DNA of 64,000 bases from Bacteroidota bacterium (GCA_011050615.1 DRFJ01000014.1:18999-82998); one strand, 5' to 3'; counted from the stretch's first letter, positions 28,059-37,186 are shown. Program-made: numbers and translations. Notes: a model not told the origin generated them from the sequence alone.

Positions 28059-29526
28059 CCGGATCCTTGATAAGGGTTCTGGTATCTCGTTCCGGACTCT
28101 CAGCGCCTGTATTCTCTTCGATAGCCCTGATCTCAAATATCACGTGCCTGTCAAGGTTCTTCCAGTATAAAATTGCTTTCTGCCGCACCAGTTCCCAGTA
28201 GATATTGCTGTCGAGGCCATGGATGAAATTGATTTCCTTCAGTTCCTTCCTGATTTCGTTAGCTATATCATTCCTGAGGCTCAATTTGATGGTCATATCC
28301 ATATAGGTAAAGGTGGCTTCGGGGATACCGTCATCATTCACCACTTTCAAAAGCCCGTGGCCCGCGGTGGCACCCGTGCTGACCTGGAGGCCGTCATTCA
28401 TACAGCTTACCGGGGTTACCTCGCCGGCATATGATATAACCTTCATTTCATCAACACCTATATGAAAATATTCCCTTGCCCTGATCCCCATCTTAACACC
28501 TATTGTTGCATAAATCCCAAAATGCCTGTGCAATTCATTGGTCAATACACCGGCATCAAATTCTTCCTTGCCATGCCGTTTAATAATATCTGGGATATAT
28601 TCCTGCAGGTCGGCGAAATAAAAGGATGTATCAACGGGGATGTCCTTGAAGACCTGGTTCCTGTTAACCGTATTGCCGGAAAGAATATCACATATCAAAT
28701 CGTCACTGAACTTTTCGATGCCAGGGCTGTAGAAAGAGACCTTATCAAGGGAGTCGGCAATAAAAAGTCCGGGATAATGAAGGTAGATAGGTATCATATC
28801 GTCTACAAGCCCAAGGATAAAATCGTGATCTTCACCTGATCTGAAAAGCTCAGCCGTTCTCCTGGCATAGGGGTTATTTATAGTTTCAATTTTATCAAGC
28901 AGTGTACTGGTATAAAACTCCATAAAATAATACCCCACAACTTTCAGTGGTGTTTCATTTTCAAGCATTTTCCCAGCCGAGGCGGTGTCAAGCTCATAAT
29001 TGAATCCTTCAAGCGGTTTAATACCATCATTGCTCCAGATAATTTCCTTTACCTGACTGAACAGTCCGGGCTTATTTTCAGAAAATCTGTAAACTGTATT
29101 AAGACTGGCGAGGGAAATGAAACTGACCGGCGTTTTTTCATATTTCAGCACATAAGTCAGCACCTCAATAAAATTTGCAGCATTATCTGAGCTTACACCC
29201 GTGTCATCAGCCCAGGCATAGTTCATTGGGACAGGCATCTCCCTGGCGGCAGGGTTCCTGTTTATTCCAACCATTAATCCCTGGTGGTGATAGCTGTCAA
29301 GAAGGCTTCTGATTTTCACATAGGCTTCACCGGCAGGCATTACGCCTCCCGAGGCTATGATTGCCAGTACCCTCACATCGGGTGAGGCAAGCAGCATATT
29401 TATTGCCTTCAGGTCATCCATTCCCCCGTCAGTGTCGATTATAACATAATGTGAAGGTTTCCATGGGTGAGACAGCAGAACCTGTGTACAGAGAATAAAT
29501 ATCAGGGCACTTATAATCTTCTTCAT
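28045..29526 (-). CDS. Exported fusion: nucleoside hydrolase-like domain + FmdE-like domain
   Basis: A 493-residue protein with a Sec signal peptide (to about residue 19). Residues ~26-300 resemble the inosine-uridine nucleoside hydrolase fold: the calcium-site motif D-T-D-G-G-M-D-D is at 31-38, though later parts are divergent. Residues ~325-440 resemble formylmethanofuran dehydrogenase subunit E (FmdE). They show H-R-H-F-G-I-Y-x-x-I-G-x-x-M-G near 335, a cysteine in PVSCMNDGLQVSTGATAG near 378 and G-H-G-L-L-K-V after it. FmdE-like domains bind metal through His/Cys. This domain pairing in one exported protein is unusual to me. It is divergent from the NapC-FGE fusion. The substrate is unknown; the role of the first domain as a true hydrolase is inferred from the Asp motif. 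Confidence 0.7.
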   Translation of the reverse strand: MKKIISALIFILCTQVLLSHPWKPSHYVIIDTDGGMDDLKAINMLLASPDVRVLAIIASGGVMPAGEAYVKIRSLLDSYHHQGLMVGINRNPAAREMPVPMNYAWADDTGVSSDNAANFIEVLTYVLKYEKTPVSFISLASLNTVYRFSENKPGLFSQVKEIIWSNDGIKPLEGFNYELDTASAGKMLENETPLKVVGYYFMEFYTSTLLDKIETINNPYARRTAELFRSGEDHDFILGLVDDMIPIYLHYPGLFIADSLDKVSFYSPGIEKFSDDLICDILSGNTVNRNQVFKDIPVDTSFYFADLQEYIPDIIKRHGKEEFDAGVLTNELHRHFGIYATIGVKMGIRAREYFHIGVDEMKVISYAGEVTPVSCMNDGLQVSTGATAGHGLLKVVNDDGIPEATFTYMDMTIKLSLRNDIANEIRKELKEINFIHGLDSNIYWELVRQKAILYWKNLDRHVIFEIRAIEENTGAESPERDTRTLIKDPAIFH

Positions 29527-29629
29527 AATTTCCGGGATAATTTTTTATGCCTGTAAAAATAATCAAACATCGTGCCCATATGAAAAAGTTTTTTTTATAT
29601 TGAGCGATTATTCTTTCCAATAATAATAC

Positions 29630-31183
29630 ATGAAGAAATTCTGGATCATTTTCATCCCCGGTATAATTCTTGGTATGCTCCTGGTCATTGGAGGGGACAA
29701 GGCCATAAAGGTGACATCCGGGAATGATTTCTGTGCCAGCTGTCATATTCATCCCCAGGCCACCACATCGTGGAAGCAATCGCCACACTATATTACAAGG
29801 TCGGGTGATAAAACGGGATGTGTTGAATGTCACCTCCCCCCTAAAGGACAGGGTCATATCCCGGCCAAGGCAAGGACGGGCGTCAGGGATCTTTGGGGGC
29901 AGTTGTTCAGGGATCATGAAAGCTTCGACTGGGAAGAAAAATCCAGGCTCGAGAATGCAAGGAAACATGTTCCTGAAAGCAGTTGCCTGCATTGCCATGA
30001 AACACTTTTCACCACGGAATTATCAAGGGAAGGAGAGGAGGCCCACCTGTATTATGACCAGGCTGAGAAAACGAATGATCTTCATTGCATAAACTGCCAC
30101 CTGAATGCAGGTCATTACATTGAAGGGTATACTCACGGGGGGAATGAATCATTCGGAAAGCCGGAGAAGGAACCTGATACTTTATATAATGAGCCTGCAC
30201 ATGTTGTGTCTTTTACCTCTTACACTGAATATATTCCTGGTTCTTCAGTATCTTTTGACATGGTAGCGGTACCCGGGGGCGATTTTATGATGGGCAGCCC
30301 TGAAGACGAGCCTTTCAGGGATACTGATGAGGGGCCGCGTGTTAAAGTGAAAATCAGTCCCTTCTTCATGGCTGAGGTTGAGGTAAGCTGGGATGAATAC
30401 CTGGCCTTTTATGCACAGACCTCAGCGGAAGGTCGCAGCACAGATACCGAAGGTGCCAGGACCGGACCTGATGCAGATGCCATAACAGGAGCCACTCCTC
30501 CATACGGACAGCCCGACCAGAACTGGGGCATGGGCAGGAGACCGGTTATTTCAGTTACCCACCATGCTGCCCAAACATACTGCGAATGGTTGAGCAGGGT
30601 GACAGGAAAAACCTACCGCCTTCCTACGGAAGCAGAGTGGGAATATGCATGCAGGGCAGGAACACAATCACCGTATTTCTTTGAAGGCGATCCCGGGGAT
30701 TTTCAGCGCAGAGGAATTTTAGCAGGAATAAGGAAAAATGATACCACAAAAATTAATACATTTGTGATATACCAGGCTAACAGTCCGGGAAAAACTCAGG
30801 AGCCGTCAACGGTTAAGCCAAACCCTTTCGGTCTTAAGAACATGCCCGGGAACGTGGCGGAATTTTGTTCCGACTGGTATTCTGAAGCTACCTATTCAAT
30901 GTATCCTGAATCGGGAGTGACTGATCCTGAAGGCCCGCCGTCAGGAGATGAGAGAGTAATAAGGGGAGGATCTTTCAGGGATCAGGCAGGCATGCTGAGA
31001 TCAGCTGCGCGTGATCATACGAAGACTGATCAATGGCTCAGGACTGATCCTCAGATACCTAAGAGCAGATGGTGGTATTCTGATTGTTTTCACGTAGGCT
31101 TCAGGGTGGTTTGTGAATATGATGAAAAAACCGGAAACAGGAAGCCTGAACCGAGCCCCGAGTTCGGGGCGGGCTCGCCGTAA
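29630..31183 (+). CDS. Membrane-anchored tetraheme cytochrome (NapC/NirT-like) fused to an FGE-type (SUMF1-like) domain
   Basis: A 517-residue fusion. One N-terminal membrane anchor (5-22) is followed by four heme-binding C-x-x-C-H motifs: CASCH (35-39), CVECH (64-68), CLHCH (119-123) and CINCH (153-157), arranged as in NapC/NrfH quinol-oxidising cytochromes. From about 209 to 505 there is a complete formylglycine-generating-enzyme-fold domain: MVAVPGGDFMMGS, L-P-T-E-A-E-W-E-Y-A, N-V-A-E-F, R-G-G-S-F and GFRVV. I do not see the paired active-site cysteines of true FGE, so a binding or structural role is more likely than formylglycine formation. It faces the periplasm. The Tat-exported oxidoreductase 54 bp downstream is probably in the same operon. 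Confidence 0.82.
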   Translation: MKKFWIIFIPGIILGMLLVIGGDKAIKVTSGNDFCASCHIHPQATTSWKQSPHYITRSGDKTGCVECHLPPKGQGHIPAKARTGVRDLWGQLFRDHESFDWEEKSRLENARKHVPESSCLHCHETLFTTELSREGEEAHLYYDQAEKTNDLHCINCHLNAGHYIEGYTHGGNESFGKPEKEPDTLYNEPAHVVSFTSYTEYIPGSSVSFDMVAVPGGDFMMGSPEDEPFRDTDEGPRVKVKISPFFMAEVEVSWDEYLAFYAQTSAEGRSTDTEGARTGPDADAITGATPPYGQPDQNWGMGRRPVISVTHHAAQTYCEWLSRVTGKTYRLPTEAEWEYACRAGTQSPYFFEGDPGDFQRRGILAGIRKNDTTKINTFVIYQANSPGKTQEPSTVKPNPFGLKNMPGNVAEFCSDWYSEATYSMYPESGVTDPEGPPSGDERVIRGGSFRDQAGMLRSAARDHTKTDQWLRTDPQIPKSRWWYSDCFHVGFRVVCEYDEKTGNRKPEPSPEFGAGSP

Positions 31184-31237
31184 GGCAAACTTGAAACTGA
31201 TGACTCATAACTATCTAATATCTAATAATTATTTATC

Positions 31238-32578
31238 ATGAAAAATTCTATATCACGCCGAAACTTCTTGGGCAAAGCTGCTGCAGCAGGTGCTGCAGGG
31301 GCAGTGATGCCTTCCCTTCTGAACTCATGTGCCCCCGATGGCCGGATAAAAGATGTTATATTGCCCGAATTCCTTGATCAGGCACCCGACGGCCCGGAGT
31401 TAAAAGCAGGGCTTATAGGCTGTGGCGGCCGTGGTACCGGCGCTGCAACAGATTTCCTGTCTGCCGGTCCCAATCTTAAAGTCACCGCCCTCGGTGATGT
31501 ATTCCCTGACCGGCTTAATTCATGCAGGGAAAGACTGATGGAGCAAAAAAACAATGAAGTAGCAGATGAAAATTGCTTTATTGGCTTTGATGCATTTCAG
31601 AAAGTAATTGATTCAGGTGTGGATGTAATAATCCTTGCAACACCGCCATTTTTCAGGCCCGAACATTTTGCGGCTGCTGTCGATGCACGCAAACATGTTT
31701 TCATGGAAAAACCTGTAGCTGTTGATCCTGAGGGAGCCAGGTCAATTATGGCCTCTGCAAAAAAGGCCGAAAGTATGGGACTCAGTGTGGTAACAGGAAC
31801 ACAACGCAGGCACCAGAGGGACTATGCCAGCACATATGCGCAGGTTGCAGCAGGTACAATAGGCGAAATAGTCAGTGCAAACTGTTACTGGAATCAGAGT
31901 AAACTATGGCACCGTGACCCGAATGCTGAATGGACAGAAATGGAATATATGATAAGAGACTGGGTAAACTGGTGCTGGCTTTCTGGTGATCATATAGTTG
32001 AACAACATGTCCATAACCTTGACGTTATAAACTGGTTTACTGGAAAATATCCTGTACAGGCTGTTGGATTTGGATCACGCCAAAGGAGGCTGACAGGTGA
32101 TCAGTTCGATAATTTCAGTGTTGACTATGTTCTTGACAACGGGGTTCATATTCACAGCATGTGCCGCCAGATTGACGGGTGTGAAAACAATGTGTCAGAA
32201 AGAATACAGGGAAGCAGGGGATCAACAAACTGCCGGAATGCAATCTATGATCTGGAAGGAAGGGAAATATGGAAATATAAATACCCCCTTGATGAAGAAG
32301 GAAATGAGACCGGGAATGTAAAGGTAAGCCCCTATGTCCAGGAGCATATTGACCTTGTGACAGCCATCAGAACAGATAAACCTTTCAACGAAGCAGAAAA
32401 TACGGCTATTTCTACAATGGTCGGGATAATGGGACGAATATCATCATATACGGGCAGGCTGGTGACCTGGGATGAGATGATGAATTCAGACCTGAAGCTG
32501 GGGCCTGAAGTTTTTGAATTCGGCCCTGTCGATATTCCAAAGGAAGTGCCGGTACCTGGTGAGGCATATAAAGGCTGA
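31238..32578 (+). CDS. Tat-exported Gfo/Idh/MocA family oxidoreductase
   Basis: A 446-residue protein with a twin-arginine signal (SRRNFLGK, 5-12) followed by an alanine-rich hydrophobic core and L-N-S-C, so it may also be lipidated at Cys31. The Rossmann domain starts GLIGCGGRGTGA near 60, and the family's E-K-P motif is in V-F-M-E-K-P-V near 155. The second domain carries the D-x-x-x-H-x-x-D-x-x-N pattern (EQHVHNLDVINW near 257). Members use bound NAD(P) to oxidise or epimerise sugars; Tat export allows a prefolded cofactor-containing enzyme in the periplasm. Its stop overlaps the ATG of the decayed mutarotase (TGATG), so it was once followed by sugar-utilisation genes. Confidence 0.9.
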   Translation: MKNSISRRNFLGKAAAAGAAGAVMPSLLNSCAPDGRIKDVILPEFLDQAPDGPELKAGLIGCGGRGTGAATDFLSAGPNLKVTALGDVFPDRLNSCRERLMEQKNNEVADENCFIGFDAFQKVIDSGVDVIILATPPFFRPEHFAAAVDARKHVFMEKPVAVDPEGARSIMASAKKAESMGLSVVTGTQRRHQRDYASTYAQVAAGTIGEIVSANCYWNQSKLWHRDPNAEWTEMEYMIRDWVNWCWLSGDHIVEQHVHNLDVINWFTGKYPVQAVGFGSRQRRLTGDQFDNFSVDYVLDNGVHIHSMCRQIDGCENNVSERIQGSRGSTNCRNAIYDLEGREIWKYKYPLDEEGNETGNVKVSPYVQEHIDLVTAIRTDKPFNEAENTAISTMVGIMGRISSYTGRLVTWDEMMNSDLKLGPEVFEFGPVDIPKEVPVPGEAYKG

Positions 32579-32868
32579 TGAAAAAATTCTCTTTCTTGCA
32601 TTTGTCGCTTTAGCTTTTTATTCCTGCTCATATAATGAGCTTTTCAGAAATAATATCCGGTGGGAGGAGATAAGCGAACTGCCGCCTGCCCCCGGTCTGG
32701 ATGTTCAGCATGGTCTTGCATGTCATTATGCTGGAGTATCGGGTGATGTAATAATAGTGGCGGGAGGGGCCAATTTCCCTGATAAAGCTGTTTATGAAGA
32801 CGGGTCGCTGACATATTCACTACAAGTGATGAAAAGCAGGCAGCTAAAAGTATATGGATGCACGGTGT
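32578..32868 (+). pseudogene. Decayed mutarotase (NanM/YjhT-like kelch protein), frameshifted and truncated
   Basis: The ATG at 32578 overlaps the preceding stop and reads MKKFS before a stop 12 codons on. One frame over, the sequence reads ILFLAFVALAFYSC, a lipoprotein signal. Adding one A to the run of six A after the ATG would restore MKK-ILFL, so a homopolymer deletion broke the gene. The mature part WEEISELPPAPG, QHGLACHYAG and AGGANFPDK is the first kelch unit of cyclically permuted mutarotases/N-acetylneuraminate epimerases. Similarity then ends after about 80 residues of an expected ~350. The frame runs on into the symporter fragment. Confidence 0.72.
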
Positions 32869-32981
32869 TTTTCAATATAAATTCTATATCAACGGCCTTT
32901 GTGACTGATTTCTACAGGAAGATAGCTCCCGGTAAATCTGATAAGACTAACCTTGGATACATCAGGATCCTGAAATTATAA
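32869..32981 (+). pseudogene. Internal fragment of a Na+/solute symporter (SSS family)
   Basis: In the same frame as the mutarotase remnant, FFNINSISTAFVTDFYRKI then APGKSDKTNL reads like the conserved S-x-x-S-x-x-x-T-D-F-Y-R segment of sodium:solute symporters, which in relatives lies in the middle of a ~500-residue protein. Only about 37 codons remain before the stop at 32979-32981. Everything before and after it in the symporter is gone. Confidence 0.6.
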
Positions 32982-33106
32982 ATAACTACGTAAAGATTTA
33001 CAGGGAAGGGCTCCTTGAAGATATAATGCCTTTCTGGTTAAAACACAGTATCGACAGGGAGTATGGAGGATGTATGTTTTGCCTGAATCGCGATGGATCA
33101 CTTTGA
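32981..33106 (+). pseudogene. N-terminal fragment of N-acylglucosamine 2-epimerase (AGE family)
   Basis: The frame reads VKIYREGLLEDIMPFWLKH, then SIDREYGGCMFCLNRDGSL and a stop. This matches the first ~40 residues of AGE/RnBP-type epimerases (...LPFWL-x-H-x-D-x-x-x-G-G-x-x-x-x-L-D-x-D-G). There is no ATG in place and the remaining ~350 residues are missing. The end runs into the 3' end of the converging DUF2179 gene, which overlaps its last 9 bp. Confidence 0.65.
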
Positions 33107-33676
33107 CGGGAGGTTACTTGATCCGGGCCATGCCATTGGGGCTGCCTGGTGAAATACCTCGCGGTTGACAAGCCTTATCGATTCAATGGTATACAGAGCA
33201 CGTGGGTTATAGTTATTTATTATTTCCAGCACAGGCTTCACCATGCTCCTTTTTACAATTATGTATAAAACTCCCACTTCTCCTTCCACACCGGTGGCTT
33301 TTATGGATGTTACACCAAAGCCCGAATCCTTAAGTTCTGAGACTAGCTCACCTGCCTCACTTTTTGTTATTACCCTTATCATCTCATGGCCGATGGCCAG
33401 ACGCTCTTCAAGCAACATACCTATATAATTCCCGGCGGCAAAACCACCGGCATAGGCAAGATATGCAACCCAGTTGTCAAGGTCCTGGAAGATGCGGCTT
33501 ATTGCCAGGAGCCAGATCAGTATCTCAAAAAAGCCAATGAAGGGAGCCACGTTCTTCATCCCCTTGGACACAAAAATAATCCTGATGGTCCCCAGTGAAA
33601 CATCCGCAATTCGTGCCAGGAAAATCAGGAGGGGAAGTATGAGATAGGAAAAAATACCGGTATCCAGAAAGTTCAT
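33098..33676 (-). CDS. UPF0316/DUF2179 membrane protein
   Basis: 192 residues. Three hydrophobic segments (about 8-30, 40-60 and 68-88), with the conserved F-L-A-R-I-A-D-V-S-L-G-T-I-R motif across the first loop (19-32). Then a cytoplasmic C-terminal DUF2179 domain (about 105-175; D-S-G-F-G-V-T near 117), a fold related to nucleotide/metal-sensing domains of YitT-like proteins. Function unknown. The tail H-Q-A-A-P-M-A-W-P-G is unstructured and its stop overlaps the AGE remnant, so the 3' end may have been reshaped by the same deletions. Confidence 0.82.
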   Translation of the reverse strand: MNFLDTGIFSYLILPLLIFLARIADVSLGTIRIIFVSKGMKNVAPFIGFFEILIWLLAISRIFQDLDNWVAYLAYAGGFAAGNYIGMLLEERLAIGHEMIRVITKSEAGELVSELKDSGFGVTSIKATGVEGEVGVLYIIVKRSMVKPVLEIINNYNPRALYTIESIRLVNREVFHQAAPMAWPGSSNLPSK

Positions 33677-33737
33677 TCTAAAAGGGATTATAAAAATTAA
33701 TAAACATGTTTTTCAAGTAGCAAAAGTAGAGGATTTT

Positions 33738-35102
33738 TTAAAAAAATGCTTTTCTGAGAGCCTCCGTTGCAGTGTAGTATTTTACGATCATATTGGGTAC
33801 TTCCCATTCAGGCATGTTCCCTTTATTGACATATTCAAGATATTTTTCCATTACCTGTCCGAAATGAGCCTCATGACCCAGCCTGTATCTTTCAGGAATG
33901 ATAAATTTCCAGGTATTTTCATTCAGCCGTGTATAGCCGATTCCTTCCCATGGCAACTCATCGAGTGCCTGGTCCAGCATTGGATTAAGGCTGTCTGTGG
34001 CTTCCTTCAATTCAAGGTATAATTCAGGTTTATATAATTCTTCTTCCCCCTGCCTGATTACCAGGTTTGACTTTGTACCTTTCATAACTGAATAATGAGT
34101 GTCTCCTGTCCCTTCCCCTGCCCGGAATTTCCATTCAACAACCACCCTGGCGTAGGTGTCTTTTATCTTATATATTATTTCTCCGTTGGCATACACGTGC
34201 AATTTACCATCAATAATATCCTTATCGAGGAATGACGGAAAGCTATCCATGCCGCTTACTTCACTGAATTCTTCAGCACTCAGGATGCCTGGCCATCTGC
34301 GGGCTTTTATTATTTCAATATCACTTTTGTCAAGGACTACTCCGGGATAACATTCCCACTGGATAAGGTCAATCAGGTGAGTTGTTACATCAACTATGCC
34401 TTCCCCCTGTTGCCGGGTGTCGAAATACCATGCCGGTCTTTGGAGGGCATGGCCCGAGACGTATTTAAAAAAGTGATGCACACTTTCTTTTGTAACAGCA
34501 GGTTGATCAGCACTGCCAGCCCTTAGCTCGCCGAAGATTTCCTTGTTTTGTGACAGTGCTTTCTGCAGCATGGTTGTGATCTCGTATCGTTCGGTCATAA
34601 TATCGTAGAGGAGCACATTATTCTCTTCAGCTACTCTGAAAGCCTCTTCAAGCATCGGGAATTTATCCGGTGTTATGACCATTGGTTTGTCGGCCAGTAC
34701 ATTTAAGCCGGCTTTTACCGATTCAAGTATATAATCGGTCTTCTTATTATTATTACCTGACAGGATTACTACATTGCCCGGCCGGGTTTCAAGCATGCGC
34801 TCAAAAAAACCGGCACCTGCATAAACTTTTACTTCCCAGCTGGTGGGATTATCTTCCCTGTTATTATATAAACTGATCCTTTCAAGGTGTTGAGAGAGCT
34901 CATCACCTTGCGGGGCAAAAACATAGGCCCGGGGAGCTACTTCATCATACATATTCTTCTGCACCAGAGCCGCATGAAAATGCCCGGGATCAAGCGTCAT
35001 AAGTTTTATATTGACCATCTCTTTCGTTTTTTCATTTTCCCCCCTTCCGCATGCTGCGGATGTTAAAATTAAAATAAGGGATGGGTATTTTAAAAGTTTC
35101 AT
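33738..35102 (-). CDS. Lipoprotein Gfo/Idh/MocA-like putative oxidoreductase
   Basis: A 454-residue protein with a lipobox ending S-A-A-C at 18. After it comes a Rossmann-like region that lacks a clean G-x-G-x-x-G; instead it reads LMTLDPGHFHAALVQ near 35-49. It then has N-V-L-A-D-K-P-M near 135 in place of the usual E-K-P motif. The C-terminal half fits the putative oxidoreductase C-terminal domain found in Bacteroidota relatives (W-Y-F-D-T-R-Q-Q-G-E-G-I-V-D-V-T-T-H near 226-243). It is a second exported sugar-type oxidoreductase within 3 kb of the first, opposite in orientation. Catalytic status is uncertain because of the altered nucleotide-binding loop. Confidence 0.78.
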   Translation of the reverse strand: MKLLKYPSLILILTSAACGRGENEKTKEMVNIKLMTLDPGHFHAALVQKNMYDEVAPRAYVFAPQGDELSQHLERISLYNNREDNPTSWEVKVYAGAGFFERMLETRPGNVVILSGNNNKKTDYILESVKAGLNVLADKPMVITPDKFPMLEEAFRVAEENNVLLYDIMTERYEITTMLQKALSQNKEIFGELRAGSADQPAVTKESVHHFFKYVSGHALQRPAWYFDTRQQGEGIVDVTTHLIDLIQWECYPGVVLDKSDIEIIKARRWPGILSAEEFSEVSGMDSFPSFLDKDIIDGKLHVYANGEIIYKIKDTYARVVVEWKFRAGEGTGDTHYSVMKGTKSNLVIRQGEEELYKPELYLELKEATDSLNPMLDQALDELPWEGIGYTRLNENTWKFIIPERYRLGHEAHFGQVMEKYLEYVNKGNMPEWEVPNMIVKYYTATEALRKAFF

Positions 35103-35139
35103 ATTACAGTAAAATTTCCAAGAGAAAATTACTCATTAC

Positions 35140-35170
35140 TTTTATTTAATCCTATATCTTCATAACTTTG
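35140..35170 (+). promoter_or_regulatory. Putative promoter of the fumarase gene
   Basis: TAACTTTG (35163-35170) matches TAnnTTTG. A TTTT (35140-35143) sits 19 nt upstream in the -33 position. The 5' leader would be about 40 nt. Confidence 0.5.
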
Positions 35171-35217
35171 ATTAAAGTGTATATCTCTGAAATAATACTA
35201 ACCAAATAATTCATACC

Positions 35218-36828
35218 ATGGCCGATTTTATATACGAAAAACCTTTCCAGATAAGAAAAGACAAAACTGAATACCGTCTGATCACCTCGGATCATGTAAA
35301 ACTAATAAAACAGGATGGGCGTGAAGTCCTGAAAGTTGATCCCGAAGGACTGGAATTGCTTGCCAGGGAAGCAATAAATGATGTCTCTTTCCTGATGCGC
35401 AGCTCTCACCTCGAGAAACTCAGGAAAATCCTTGATGATCCTGAAGCAACAGATAATGACAAATTTGTTGCTTACGTAATGTTGAAGAACCAGGTTATTG
35501 CCGTCCATGGAGAGTTGCCTTCCTGCCAGGATACGGGAACAGCCATTGTAATTGGCAAAAAAGGGGAGGATGTTTACACAGGAGCAGATGATGCGGAATT
35601 CATCTCAAGGGGGGTTTATGATATTTATAAAAATAAAAACCTGAGATATTCCCAGATAATCCCCTATTCGATGTTCGAGGAGAAGAATTCAGGCAGTAAT
35701 CTACCTGCACAAATAGACATTTATTCGAAACCAGGCAGGGAATATGAATTCCTGTTTATTACAAAGGGTGGTGGATCGGCCAATAAAACATTCCTCTACC
35801 AGATGACAAAATCGCTCCTGAACGAGGAGAATCTTACCAGGTTTGTAAAGGAAAAGATCAGGGAACTGGGAACGGCAGCATGCCCGCCCTATCACCTGGC
35901 ACTGGTGATCGGGGGAACATCTGCAGAGGCAACTCTTAAAACCGTTAAGGAAGCATCAGCAGGCTACCTTGATCACCTGCCTGTGGAGGGTAATACCAGT
36001 GGAAGGGCCTTCCGTGATCTTGAATGGGAGAAGAAAATTGAGAAAATATGCCAGGAATATGGTGTGGGAGCTCAGTTTGGAGGAAAATATTTTGTGCATG
36101 ACGTGAGGGTTATACGAATGCCGAGACATGCTGCCTCCTGTCCGGTTGGAATGGGAGTAAGCTGCAGCGCCGACAGGAATATAAAAGCCAGGATAACCGA
36201 AAAGGGTATTTTCCTGGAGAAGCTGGAAAGGAAGCCGGAGCGCTTTATGCCGGAAAAAGCACCGGCACTGGAGGAACCCGTTGAGATTGATATTGACAGG
36301 CCTATGGATGAGGTGCTGGCGGACCTTGACAAATATCCTGTGAAAACCAGGCTGAGCCTGACAGGCACCCTTGTTGTTGCCAGGGATATGGCCCATGCAC
36401 GAATCAAGACAATGCTCGACGAAGGCAAGCCCATGCCCGATTATTTTAAGAACCACCCGGTATATTATGCCGGCCCGGCCAAAACCCCGAAGGGTATGGC
36501 ATCAGGAAGTTTCGGACCCACCACGGCAGGGAGGATGGATCCCTATGTCGACCTCTTCCAGAGCCACAGGGGGTCAATGATAATGCTGGCCAAAGGTAAC
36601 CGCTCAAGACAGGTGATAGATGCATGTAAGAAACACGGCGGATTTTATCTTGGCACTATAGGCGGACCGGCAGCTGTATTGGCCGAGGAAAATATCAAAT
36701 CGGTTGAGGTAGTCGATTTTGAAGAGCTGGGAATGGAGGCGGTGAGGAAGATAAGGGTTGAAAAACTGGCAGCCTTCATCCTTACCGATGATAAGGGGAA
36801 TGATTTTTTTGATGAATATAATAGATAG
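35218..36828 (+). CDS. Class I fumarate hydratase (Fe-S, oxygen-labile)
   Basis: A 536-residue single-chain FumA/FumB-type enzyme that interconverts fumarate and malate using a [4Fe-4S] cluster. The N-terminal alpha domain (to ~310) has the candidate cluster cysteines in LPSCQDTGT (near 102), A-C-P-P-Y-H (near 221) and [10 protein letters not shown] (near 304-313). The C-terminal beta domain (about 360-530) has GPTTAGRMD and GGPAAVLA. The type suits anaerobic or low-oxygen metabolism. It is monocistronic and divergent from the lipoprotein oxidoreductase. A weak hairpin lies downstream at 36868-36896. Confidence 0.95.
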   Translation: MADFIYEKPFQIRKDKTEYRLITSDHVKLIKQDGREVLKVDPEGLELLAREAINDVSFLMRSSHLEKLRKILDDPEATDNDKFVAYVMLKNQVIAVHGELPSCQDTGTAIVIGKKGEDVYTGADDAEFISRGVYDIYKNKNLRYSQIIPYSMFEEKNSGSNLPAQIDIYSKPGREYEFLFITKGGGSANKTFLYQMTKSLLNEENLTRFVKEKIRELGTAACPPYHLALVIGGTSAEATLKTVKEASAGYLDHLPVEGNTSGRAFRDLEWEKKIEKICQEYGVGAQFGGKYFVHDVRVIRMPRHAASCPVGMGVSCSADRNIKARITEKGIFLEKLERKPERFMPEKAPALEEPVEIDIDRPMDEVLADLDKYPVKTRLSLTGTLVVARDMAHARIKTMLDEGKPMPDYFKNHPVYYAGPAKTPKGMASGSFGPTTAGRMDPYVDLFQSHRGSMIMLAKGNRSRQVIDACKKHGGFYLGTIGGPAAVLAEENIKSVEVVDFEELGMEAVRKIRVEKLAAFILTDDKGNDFFDEYNR

Positions 36829-37186
36829 ATTGAGGCTAAGGAGGGAGCAGGGTTTATACCAGTGGTTCCCGGATCACCGGGTGCCGGGTATCCGGGGCTT
36901 GCAGGTGTGCTTTTTATAGTAAAGAAACCAGACTTCTTTTTCCCTGTTGTGGTTCTTTTCCAACCAGGTGCGCTATTCATCGCGGGTGATTACATGACGA
37001 GTTTTCATGGCTTATTTAAAAGATAAAGGTAAAAGGACAAAAGCCCAGGACAGAATTATTATCATCCGCCATACCCTTTCAATCTCACTTTATAAACTTT
37101 AAAAACCTTATAAACCCTGTCAACTTAAATATTTATCATTAGCTTTGGCGCCGAAATTCAGTATGTTTTAGATAATATCTGGTTAA
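36829..37186. other. 358-bp stretch without a recognisable gene
   Basis: A GC-rich hairpin (CCCGGAT at 36868-36874 with ATCCGGG at 36890-36896) follows the fumarase stop and could be a weak terminator, though no T-run directly follows. A 39-codon plus-strand frame ending at the stop near 37020 (...ALFIAGDYMTSF...) looks protein-like but I cannot assign it. Nothing else is seen. Confidence 0.35.

Noticed and set aside
30300..31150. True formylglycine-generating activity for the FGE domain
   Set aside because: The pair of active-site cysteines expected near the C-terminal end of FGE is not seen, and I saw no sulfatase gene in the window.
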